DNA from: Halovulum sp039190275
Lineage (GTDB): Bacteria > Pseudomonadota > Alphaproteobacteria > Rhodobacterales > Rhodobacteraceae
Direction of reading: 5' to 3'
Length of the DNA stretch: 6,254 nucleotides
NCBI GenBank assembly: GCA_039190275.1
Contig: JBCCYF010000184.1
Location: forward strand, 1-6,254
Under the pieces are notes generated by a model. The model saw nothing but the letters and a program-made list of their open reading frames with translations. It had not been told where the DNA came from and made no database searches. Made by a program: the position numbers and the translations under genes. This document shows, piece by piece, positions 1-4,917 of the stretch (the first letter of the stretch is position 1; each line of letters starts with the position of its first letter).

Positions 1-1
1 C

Positions 2-301
2 GGGCGCGAGCTGGGGCTAGCCCAGTCGGTCGAGGCGGCGCTGGCGATCTGGAAGATAACGGGCATGCCGTGCTGGTTCGTCCCGACCCTGGCTGGGTTT
101 GGCGAGGTCGAGCTGCCGCCGATCGTCAAGACGGTCGTGATTTGTGCCGAGCATTCGGCGAGCGATCTGGACCGATACAAGATCGACCAGGCGACGAAAC
201 GGATCTCGGCGCTGGGCCGTGAAGTCAAGGTATTCCGGCCGCCGCAAGAGGATTGGACCTTTCTCAAATGGATGGGGGCGGCGGGTGATGCTGACACGTA
301 A
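2..301 (+). CDS. Toprim-domain primase-like protein, C-terminal part (5' partial)
   Basis: The reading frame is open from the window edge, so only the last 99 residues are seen. The order of elements fits a Toprim_3-type domain of phage or plasmid primases: a first segment with a conserved Glu (SVEAALAIWKITGMP), then the VELPPIVKTVVIC strand, then a helix and GREVKVFRPP, which matches the usual 'Gr-v-v--P' ending. Such domains bind the metal ions used in RNA primer synthesis. The second acidic motif, normally D-x-D-x-x-G, reads AEHSAS here, so catalytic competence is uncertain. The gene ends by overlapping the next one by 14 bases. No helicase domain is seen in this part; a separate SF3 helicase is encoded at 3095-4636, suggesting a split primase-helicase. 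A degenerate Toprim-like protein of other function is possible. Confidence 0.65.
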   Translation, partial: GRELGLAQSVEAALAIWKITGMPCWFVPTLAGFGEVELPPIVKTVVICAEHSASDLDRYKIDQATKRISALGREVKVFRPPQEDWTFLKWMGAAGDADT

Positions 302-452
302 GCAGCGGCTGCAGCTGCCGATCGCGACACCGTTGCCGGATGAGTTGGTGCGCCGGCTCAAAGCCTTGCATTCGATCCGCGATGACGACATCGCCCGCTA
401 CAAGGCAGCGCGGGAGCGGCTGGAGATCAGAGATGAGCGGGACAATGGATGA
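288..452 (+). CDS. Small hypothetical protein, 54 aa
   Basis: The protein starts MLTRKQRLQLPIATPLPDELV and is rich in Arg, Lys, Asp and Glu, predicted mostly helical (helix around residues 18-50), with no membrane segment. The start is the ATG at 288, inside the end of the preceding Toprim gene; the GTG at 285 is an in-frame alternative. An upstream extension to 144 would lie entirely inside the Toprim gene and is disfavoured. It overlaps the next start (433) by 20 bases, consistent with translational coupling. The family is not recognised. Short charged proteins like this are common between phage replication genes. Confidence 0.6.
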   Translation: MLTRKQRLQLPIATPLPDELVRRLKALHSIRDDDIARYKAARERLEIRDERDNG

Positions 453-705
453 TCCTGTTCCGGTCTTTAGCCAAGAGTTGATCGATCTGGTCGCCGAGCG
501 GATCAACGATATGGGACCAGTCGATGCCCATGCCGCCGCGAATGCCCTGTTTTTGTGCCTGGCTTCGATTGTTGCGGCACTGCCGGAAGCCGATCGACAG
601 AGCGGGGTGATCCGGGTGCAAGAGACGTTCGGCAGCCGTGTCGCGGACGCGGTAGCCGATCCGGTGATCGAAATTGACTTCGTCGGCAAGAGCGACCTGA
701 ACTAG
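433..705 (+). CDS. Hypothetical phage protein, 90 aa
   Basis: The start chosen is the ATG at 433, which has GGAG eight bases upstream (422-425); a second in-frame ATG lies at 445. The protein looks like a small all-helical domain: FSQELIDLVAERINDMG, then an Ala/Leu-rich helix (HAAANALFLCLASIVAALP), then an acidic C-terminus (IEIDFVGKSDLN). The central helix is hydrophobic but contains no clear membrane span. It is the last gene before a hairpin and T-tract (748-792), so it probably closes the upstream transcription unit. The family is not recognised. Confidence 0.65.
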   Translation: MSGTMDDPVPVFSQELIDLVAERINDMGPVDAHAAANALFLCLASIVAALPEADRQSGVIRVQETFGSRVADAVADPVIEIDFVGKSDLN

Positions 706-728
706 ATGGCATTGCGGTTTCCTCCCCT

Positions 729-792
729 GAGGGCTCGGCCCTCACTCGGCCGGGCAGCGCCGTTGCAAGCTCCCTGCCCGGCCACCCTTTTT
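729..792 (+). terminator. Tandem hairpins with T-tract, probable intrinsic terminator
   Basis: Two inverted repeats follow the 433-705 gene. The first is GAGGGC/GCCCTC (729-734 with 738-743, 3-nt loop). The second is a perfect 10-bp stem GGCCGGGCAG/CTGCCCGGCC (748-757 with 774-783, 16-nt loop) followed by ACCC and five Ts (788-792). This fits a rho-independent terminator, although the loop is long and the T-tract short and offset by four bases. It separates the first gene group from the methyltransferase, whose start is only 15 bases further on, so it may attenuate rather than fully stop transcription. Confidence 0.55.
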
Positions 793-806
793 CTGGGGCG
801 GGGCTG

Positions 807-1709
807 ATGTTGCGCGTGCTCGATCTGTTCAGCGGCATCGGCGGGTTTTCGCGCGGGCTCGAGTTGGCGGGCGGGTTTGAGACGGTTGGGTTTTGCGAGA
901 TTGATCCGTTTTGCCGTGACGTGCTCGCCAAGCATTGGCCGGGGGTGCCCATTCATGACGACATTCGAACGCTCGACGCCACCCGGACAGAGCGGATTGA
1001 CATCCTCGCCGGCGGCTTCCCTTGCCAGGATATCAGTCATGCGGGCCCGCGCACCGGACTTGCCGGAAGCCGTTCGGGGCTCTGGCGGGATATGGTTCGA
1101 ACCGTTTGCCTGGTACGACCGCGAACGGTGCTTGTGGAGAACGTGGCAGCGTTGCTTGGTCGAGGGTTGGACCGTGTACTCGGGGACCTGGCCGAGGTCG
1201 GGTATGACGCGGAATGGCATTGCATACCGGCGGCGGCCGTTGGTGCCCCTCACCAACGGGATCGCCTCTGGATTATTGCCGACGCCGAATGCGACCGAGT
1301 CGAAGCGTGGGGCAGAAATGCTCGAGGGAATCAGTCCAACCGGACGGATGCCGGACGGGTCTCGGCGCCAGGTCGGGCTCAAGCAATACCTGCATCATGT
1401 GATCAAGGGCGATTGGCCATTGGTCCTGCCGACGCCGACGGTGAAGGGGGATTACAACCGCCGGGGCTTATCTCAGAAATCGGGGGATGGGCTTATGACT
1501 GTTCTGCGCCGTCACCTGGATGGGAGACCCCTTGGCCGGAAGTCCTTTCGTCGATTCAGGGAATGGATGATGGGGTATCCGATCGATTGGACGCGGCCGG
1601 AATAGACGCCACGGGCAACGCCGTACTTCCGCAAATTGTCGAGATGATCGGGCGCGCCGTCCGGGGGGGGGCGGCCAAGGCCCTTCGTCATCAAGACGGG
1701 GGCGCGTGA
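807..1709 (+). CDS. DNA (cytosine-5-)-methyltransferase
   Basis: Transfers a methyl group from S-adenosylmethionine to carbon 5 of cytosine in a specific DNA sequence. Motifs appear in canonical order: I (DLFSGIGGFSRGLE, residues 6-19, AdoMet binding), IV (GGFPCQDIS, catalytic Cys73), VI (ENV, 111-113), VIII (QRDR, 150-153), X (GNAVLP, 270-275). The region between VIII and X holds a short target-recognition region and the usual GVxDRxD lead-in (GMDDGVSDRLDAAG). At 300 aa it is on the short side, and motif IX is not obvious. The ATG at 807 has a G-rich stretch (794-803) as ribosome binding site. The stop overlaps the next ATG (TGATG). No restriction enzyme is nearby, so it is an orphan, probably protecting phage DNA. 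Oddities: a nested +1-frame ORF (1039-1605) and a 9-G run (1663-1671). Confidence 0.93.
   Translation: MLRVLDLFSGIGGFSRGLELAGGFETVGFCEIDPFCRDVLAKHWPGVPIHDDIRTLDATRTERIDILAGGFPCQDISHAGPRTGLAGSRSGLWRDMVRTVCLVRPRTVLVENVAALLGRGLDRVLGDLAEVGYDAEWHCIPAAAVGAPHQRDRLWIIADAECDRVEAWGRNARGNQSNRTDAGRVSAPGRAQAIPASCDQGRLAIGPADADGEGGLQPPGLISEIGGWAYDCSAPSPGWETPWPEVLSSIQGMDDGVSDRLDAAGIDATGNAVLPQIVEMIGRAVRGGAAKALRHQDGGA
1039..1605 (+). CDS. Nested +1-frame ORF within the C5-methyltransferase gene (possible dual coding), 188 aa
   Basis: This frame lies wholly inside the methyltransferase gene and stays open from at least 877; the frame has no stop after 807 until the TAG at 1603-1605. The ATG at 1039 is preceded by AGGA (1027-1030) at 8-base spacing; a TTG at 877 and an ATG at 955 are alternatives. 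The product has WRTWQRCLVEGW and GTWPRSGMTRNG (37-60), RRPLVP (65-70), two LPTP blocks (80-83, 130-133), NRRGLSQKSGDGL (140-152) and a terminal EWMMGYPIDWT (175-185). From memory, these strings recur in phage and bacterial proteins of unknown function, sometimes labelled as methyltransferases. They sit opposite methyltransferase motifs, so the resemblance could be a shadow of those motifs. Function unknown. Confidence 0.42.
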   Translation: MRARAPDLPEAVRGSGGIWFEPFAWYDRERCLWRTWQRCLVEGWTVYSGTWPRSGMTRNGIAYRRRPLVPLTNGIASGLLPTPNATESKRGAEMLEGISPTGRMPDGSRRQVGLKQYLHHVIKGDWPLVLPTPTVKGDYNRRGLSQKSGDGLMTVLRRHLDGRPLGRKSFRRFREWMMGYPIDWTRPE

Positions 1710-1963
1710 TGGCGGTGGTCTGCAGCGGATGCGGGGTTGAACTTCCGGCCGGCAGCAGCGCTGGTGTGGTGCTGGTCGACACGGTGTTCGGGCGGTCGCG
1801 TGTCACCGACGCCGGCGATGTGGTGATGGTCGATGGCAAATGGTCTGGCGCTCTCACCATTGGCAAGTGCTGTCTTGATCGGCCGATCGGTATGTTCTTT
1901 GCGCGGGCCGGTGTTGAGGGCTTGGGCCATGTCGAGGCCGTTGGCGAGGCGGTGGCGTCGTGA
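1709..1963 (+). CDS. Small Cys-containing hypothetical protein, 84 aa
   Basis: The start is the ATG at 1709, which shares its A with the methyltransferase stop (TGATG); a GTG directly upstream at 1706 is in frame. A CxxC pair lies at residues 5 and 8 (CSGCG) and a CC pair at 54-55. The four cysteines could form a zinc site, though the spacing does not match a zinc ribbon I recognise. The middle (residues 19-48) looks like beta strands (VVLVDTVFG, DVVMVDGKW). It overlaps the next gene by four bases (GTGA). A -1 frameshift on the G-run at 1663-1671 would fuse it in frame to the methyltransferase, because no stop intervenes. The family is not recognised. Confidence 0.62.
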   Translation: MAVVCSGCGVELPAGSSAGVVLVDTVFGRSRVTDAGDVVMVDGKWSGALTIGKCCLDRPIGMFFARAGVEGLGHVEAVGEAVAS

Positions 1964-2283
1964 GCTTGATCGATGTCGAGATGCTGGAGCGCGGCCAGGG
2001 CAGCCATTGGCTGGTCGACAGCGCGCATATGATCAACCTCCAATATGACAGCCTGGTCAACAGCGTTCGCGTGATGGGTAAGGATCCCGAAACCGTGTTC
2101 ACGGCGCGGGAATGGTTGATGCTCGCGATCTCGCTGATCGTTGATGAGGATGACCAAACGCGGTTCACCGCAGAGTTCAAAGCGGCGTGGGATCGCGCCT
2201 TGCTGGTGCAGAGCGACGTTGAGAACGTCGTATCCCTGGAGGCCTGGCGCGGCAGCTCGCCGCAAGGGGGGCGGCGTGCCTGA
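1960..2283 (+). CDS. Hypothetical protein, 107 aa
   Basis: Starts at a GTG (1960) overlapping the previous stop by four bases (GTGA), the classic arrangement for translational coupling. The sequence is acidic and mostly helical: an N-terminal helix (SLIDVEMLERGQ), a middle segment with TAREWLMLAISLIVDEDDQTRFTAEFKAAWDRALL (residues 48-82), and a Gly/Ser/Arg tail. There is no membrane segment or signal peptide, since the hydrophobic stretch LMLAISLIV is too short. It overlaps the following methyltransferase start by eight bases. The family is not recognised. Its place between two DNA methyltransferases does not by itself reveal its function. Confidence 0.7.
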   Translation: MSLIDVEMLERGQGSHWLVDSAHMINLQYDSLVNSVRVMGKDPETVFTAREWLMLAISLIVDEDDQTRFTAEFKAAWDRALLVQSDVENVVSLEAWRGSSPQGGRRA

Positions 2284-2956
2284 GCGGTTCGACAAAGTCG
2301 AAATTGGTAATGCCACGCTTTATTGCGGGGATTGCCGGGTGGTGATGTTGAGGCTGGGGCCGGTGCATTCGGTGATTACCGACCCGGTTTGGCCGAACGC
2401 GCCCAAGGATAGCGTGCCGGGCTCTAACGATCCTTGGGGGCTGTGGCGCAGCGCGGTTCGGACCATGCCGGAGTTCATGCGTCTGATCACCGTGATGCGG
2501 TGTGACAGCGATCCGCGATTCCTTGCCGAGATAACCCGCGATTTGCCGTTCCTGCGAGTGATCCAACTGTCCTATGCGGTGCCGGGCCGGATGGGGCGGG
2601 TCTTGGGCGGCGATGAATACGCCTATTGGTTCGGGGCGCCGATCGCCTTTGCGCCGGGGCGGCGCGTTATTCCCGGTCGCGGGCCGGTGGCGCAATCGGC
2701 GCGGCGGGCCGAGGTCCGGCACCCGATGAACCGGCCTGTGGAACATTTCGATTGGCTTGTGCATTGGGGCAGCGATGCCGGGGAGACGGTTCTTGACCCG
2801 TTTATGGGGTCGGGCACGACAGGGGTTGCGTGCGCCAAGCTGGGGCGGCCGTTTGTCGGGATTGAGGTGCACCGGCCTTATTTCGAGATTGCGTGCCGGC
2901 GCATCGAGGAAGCCCAGCGGCAAGGTGATTGGGTGAGCCAGCAAGGCGTCGCGTGA
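2276..2956 (+). CDS. DNA amino-methyltransferase (N6-adenine or N4-cytosine), beta-type motif order
   Basis: Methylates an exocyclic amino group in DNA using S-adenosylmethionine. The catalytic motif comes first (TDPVWPN, residues 35-41) and the AdoMet-binding motif I comes last (DPFMGSGTTGVACAKLGRPFVGIE, 174-197). This is the order of the N6_N4_Mtase (beta) group. The catalytic motif reads D-P-V-W rather than D/S-P-P-Y/W, so whether it makes N4-methylcytosine or N6-methyladenine cannot be decided here. The segment HPMNRPVEHFDWLVH (149-163) is the usual lead-in to motif I. At 226 aa it is short, with little room for a target-recognition domain. The GTG at 2276, behind AAGGGGGG, is chosen over upstream starts, which would lie inside the preceding gene. 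It ends TGATG, coupled to the next small ORF. No restriction partner is present. Confidence 0.88.
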   Translation: MPERFDKVEIGNATLYCGDCRVVMLRLGPVHSVITDPVWPNAPKDSVPGSNDPWGLWRSAVRTMPEFMRLITVMRCDSDPRFLAEITRDLPFLRVIQLSYAVPGRMGRVLGGDEYAYWFGAPIAFAPGRRVIPGRGPVAQSARRAEVRHPMNRPVEHFDWLVHWGSDAGETVLDPFMGSGTTGVACAKLGRPFVGIEVHRPYFEIACRRIEEAQRQGDWVSQQGVA

Positions 2957-3102
2957 TGGGGCGAGAAACCGGTCATAGAGCGCTGTTGCAGGGTTTTGGG
3001 CACCGTCCCTACCCGGCCGAGCGGGCCGTTGCGCTCTCGAAGCATTTGACGCGGTGCGTTCGAACGCTTGGTTCGGCGTGTTTTGGGGGCGGCCGTGGCT
3101 GA
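2956..3102 (+). CDS. Small hypothetical protein, 48 aa
   Basis: The ATG at 2956 shares a base with the methyltransferase stop (TGATG), and its TGA (3100-3102) overlaps the GTG of the helicase gene by eight bases. It thus fills the gap between the two larger genes exactly, with the same coupling style as its neighbours. The product is basic, with many Arg and His residues (MGRETGHRALLQGFGHRPYP at the start), a helix-prone middle (AERAVALSKHLTRCVRTLG, 21-39) and a Gly-rich end. The family is not recognised. The gene-like placement is the main support. It could also be a leader whose translation feeds ribosomes to the helicase start. Confidence 0.5.
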   Translation: MGRETGHRALLQGFGHRPYPAERAVALSKHLTRCVRTLGSACFGGGRG

Positions 3103-4636
3103 GGGAACGAAGACGCCAAGCATGGCCGAGGCCCTGGCCGATGCCGAAACCGTTGCCGGGCCGGGGGATGGCGGCGGCGACGGCGTCGATCTCAACCTGG
3201 AGCTGGGCCGGCTGGAGCGCAACGATATCGGCAATGCCGAGCGGTTGCTGGCCCGGCACGGTAAGGATCTTTTGGCCGTCGACAGGGTCGGGTGGCACGT
3301 CTGGACCGGCACTCATTGGGTCAACGAGGGGGCCGATGCGATCGTCAAAAAGCGATCGCATGAGACCGCGAAGTCGATCATGGAAGAGGTCGGTGCGCTG
3401 CAGAAAGATGGGGCGCCCGAAGGGGTGCTCAAGTCGGATTGGGATGACTATCTCGACAAGCATCTAAAATGGTCGCTCGCCTCGGGCAACAAGCCGAGGC
3501 TCGATGCCATGGTTGCCGAGGCAGCGCCCTATCGGGCCTGCCTGCCGGCCGCGCTTGATGCCGATCCCATGCTGTTGAACCTGAAAAACGGCACGCTTGT
3601 GTTGGAAGGCTCTTGCGAGGAATTGCGGGAGCATCGGCGCGACGATCGGCTCGCCAAGATCATGGATGTTTCTTTCGATCCGGACGCGACTTGTCCAAAA
3701 TTCTTGGCCTTCCTGGAGCGGGTGCAGCCCGACCCTGAGATACGGCAATTCCTGCAAGTTTGGATGGGGTATTGCCTGACCGGCAATACCTCGGAGCAAG
3801 TGCTGGTTTTCAATTACGGGCCGACCGGGCGAAACGGCAAGGGCGTGTTTACCGAGCTGTTCGCCAAGATGATGGGGCCGTATGCCGCGTCGGTGCCGGT
3901 CGAGAGCCTGATGAACAACGACCGCAAGCAGGGCAGCGAACCAACGCCGGACCTGGTGCGGTTGCCCGGTGCGCGGATGGTGCGGGCCTCGGAAGCCGAA
4001 AAAGGCTCGGTCTTTGGCGAGTCGCTGATCAAGAAATTGACCGGCGGGGATCCGATCGATGTGCGGCGGATGGCCAAGGAATTCTTCACCTTCTATCCCG
4101 AATTCAAGTTGATGATCTCGGGCAATTATCGGCCACAGGTGCGCGGCAACGATAAGGGCATTTGGGACCGGCTGTTGCTGGTGCCGTGGGACGTTCACAT
4201 CCCCAAACCGGAGCGCGACCGGCACCTTGATAAGAAGCTCTGGGCCGAGCGGGCGGGCGTCCTGAATTGGGCGCTGGACGGTCTTCGCATCTGGTTGGAA
4301 AGCGGGCTTAGCATTCCGGAAGCGGTTCGGGTCGCGACCGAGGATTTCCGCGAGGAATCGGACCCGGTGAGCCGGTTTATCGAGGCCTGTGTGAAGCCCA
4401 TGCCTAGCGCGTCGGTCCAGGCCTCCGCGATGTATGCCGGCTATGAAAAGTGGTGCGAGGTCAATAGCGAGAAGAAGTTCAGCCAGACCGCGTTCGGCCG
4501 GGCCTTGGTCGAGCGAGGGTTGGAGAAATCGAAGGGCCGGATCGTTGTCTATATGGGCGTGAGCTTGGATCTGGGCGGGTTGATCGATGACGGGCCGTCG
4601 GATCCGGACCCGCCGCCCGGTGATCCGTATGAGTAG
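3095..4636 (+). CDS. Phage/plasmid replicative DNA helicase, SF3 (P4/D5 primase C-terminal family)
   Basis: ATP-driven hexameric helicase that opens DNA at a phage or plasmid origin. A D5_N-like region starts at NDIGNAERLLARHG (43-56). The SF3 core has Walker A GPTGRNGKG (242-250, Lys249), Walker B region GARMVRASEAEKG (292-304), LTGGD (315-319), sensor SGN (Asn344) and arginine finger in WDRLLLVPW (Arg359). The C-terminus (about 440-490) looks winged-helix-like and ends in an acidic, Pro-rich tail. At 513 aa it lacks the N-terminal primase domain of full-length P4 alpha proteins; the Toprim fragment at 2-301 may supply that activity separately. The GTG at 3095, behind GGGGGCGG and overlapping the preceding stop, is preferred; an ATG at 3122 is an alternative. 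The repeat block starting 8 bases downstream is its likely site of action. Confidence 0.92.
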   Translation: MAEGTKTPSMAEALADAETVAGPGDGGGDGVDLNLELGRLERNDIGNAERLLARHGKDLLAVDRVGWHVWTGTHWVNEGADAIVKKRSHETAKSIMEEVGALQKDGAPEGVLKSDWDDYLDKHLKWSLASGNKPRLDAMVAEAAPYRACLPAALDADPMLLNLKNGTLVLEGSCEELREHRRDDRLAKIMDVSFDPDATCPKFLAFLERVQPDPEIRQFLQVWMGYCLTGNTSEQVLVFNYGPTGRNGKGVFTELFAKMMGPYAASVPVESLMNNDRKQGSEPTPDLVRLPGARMVRASEAEKGSVFGESLIKKLTGGDPIDVRRMAKEFFTFYPEFKLMISGNYRPQVRGNDKGIWDRLLLVPWDVHIPKPERDRHLDKKLWAERAGVLNWALDGLRIWLESGLSIPEAVRVATEDFREESDPVSRFIEACVKPMPSASVQASAMYAGYEKWCEVNSEKKFSQTAFGRALVERGLEKSKGRIVVYMGVSLDLGGLIDDGPSDPDPPPGDPYE

Positions 4637-4643
4637 CGGCTAG

Positions 4644-4732
4644 AAACTATCGCAACTGTCGCAAACTATCGCACCGAAACGGCCAATGTTTTCAACGGTT
4701 TGTGATAGTTGCGATAGTTTTCGATAGTTTTT
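4644..4732. repeat. Three direct plus three inverted copies of a 9-bp unit (ACTATCGCA)
   Basis: Forward units lie at 4646-4654 (ACTATCGCA), 4655-4663 (ACTGTCGCA) and 4665-4673 (ACTATCGCA). Reverse-strand units lie at 4701-4709 (TGTGATAGT), 4710-4718 (TGCGATAGT) and 4720-4728 (TTCGATAGT). Both triads share the same spacing, two abutting units then a one-base gap. Together they form a large imperfect inverted repeat around a 27-base centre, ending in five Ts (4728-4732). The block could bind a replication initiator in both orientations, and in RNA it could also act as a terminator for the helicase operon. It begins 8 bases after the helicase stop. Confidence 0.8.
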
Positions 4733-4789
4733 CCGAGGTCATGCGTAAGGCGCGGTTAGGTGTGTGCCTGTGCGCGTAAGGTGGTGATA

Positions 4790-4807
4790 ACTATCGCAAC
4801 TATCGCA
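4790..4807 (+). repeat. Tandem pair of the ACTATCGCA unit
   Basis: Two perfect, directly abutting copies of ACTATCGCA (4790-4798 and 4799-4807) in forward orientation. They sit in an AT-richer stretch that also holds TGTTGATAA at 4823-4831, one mismatch from the reverse complement of the DnaA box TTATCCACA. The local drop in GC is what would be expected near a DNA-unwinding element, but the DnaA-box match is a single weak hit. Confidence 0.75.
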
Positions 4808-4853
4808 GAAGGGTGTTTAAGGTGTTGATAAGACGGGAAAATTCAGGATTAGA

Positions 4854-4896
4854 ACTATCGCACAAACCGTCGCATCAACTGTCGACAACTGTCGAC
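4854..4896 (+). repeat. Diverged tandem copies of the 9-bp unit
   Basis: One perfect unit (4854-4862) is followed by degenerate ones: ACCGTCGCA (4866-4874), ACTGTCGAC (4878-4886) and ACTGTCGAC (4888-4896). All share the T/C-G-T-C-G or A-T-C-G core, with about 10-12-base periodicity, close to one helical turn. They lie just upstream of the GTG proposed for the next gene, so a protein bound here could also repress that gene. Confidence 0.65.
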
Positions 4897-4917
4897 ACGC
4901 CCAGACCGGGCCGACGG

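Noticed and set aside
144..287. Upstream extension of the 54-aa gene to 144
   Set aside because: It would lie entirely inside the Toprim reading frame, is extremely Arg-rich, and a better start exists at 288.
1468..2316. Minus-strand ORF of 282 codons
   Set aside because: Antisense to several + strand genes with coupled starts. Low-complexity Arg/Pro/Ala content and no domain.
2177..3463. Long minus-strand ORF of 428 codons
   Set aside because: It lies opposite the amino-methyltransferase and the helicase start, which have clear motifs on the + strand. It is rich in Arg and Pro, as expected of a shadow frame in GC-rich DNA, and shows no domain.
3760..4155. + strand ORF of 131 codons in another frame inside the helicase
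   Set aside because: Unlike the nested frame in the methyltransferase, it has no recognisable motif pattern, and it covers the Walker A to sensor region, where the helicase frame is clearly the constrained one.
3464..4225. Minus-strand ORF of 253 codons
   Set aside because: Fully antisense to the SF3 helicase core. No recognisable motif; absence of stops follows from GC-rich codon use on the other strand.
4644..4896. Repeat block as a CRISPR array
   Set aside because: Units are 9 bases with little or no spacing, and occur in both orientations. CRISPR repeats are longer, in one orientation, with regular spacers.
4813..4917. Extension of the 5472-ending gene back to 4813
   Set aside because: The extension covers repeat units, uses AT-ending rare codons unlike the rest of the gene, and the GTG at 4813 touches its only Shine-Dalgarno. 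The GTG at 4822 remains a possible alternative.
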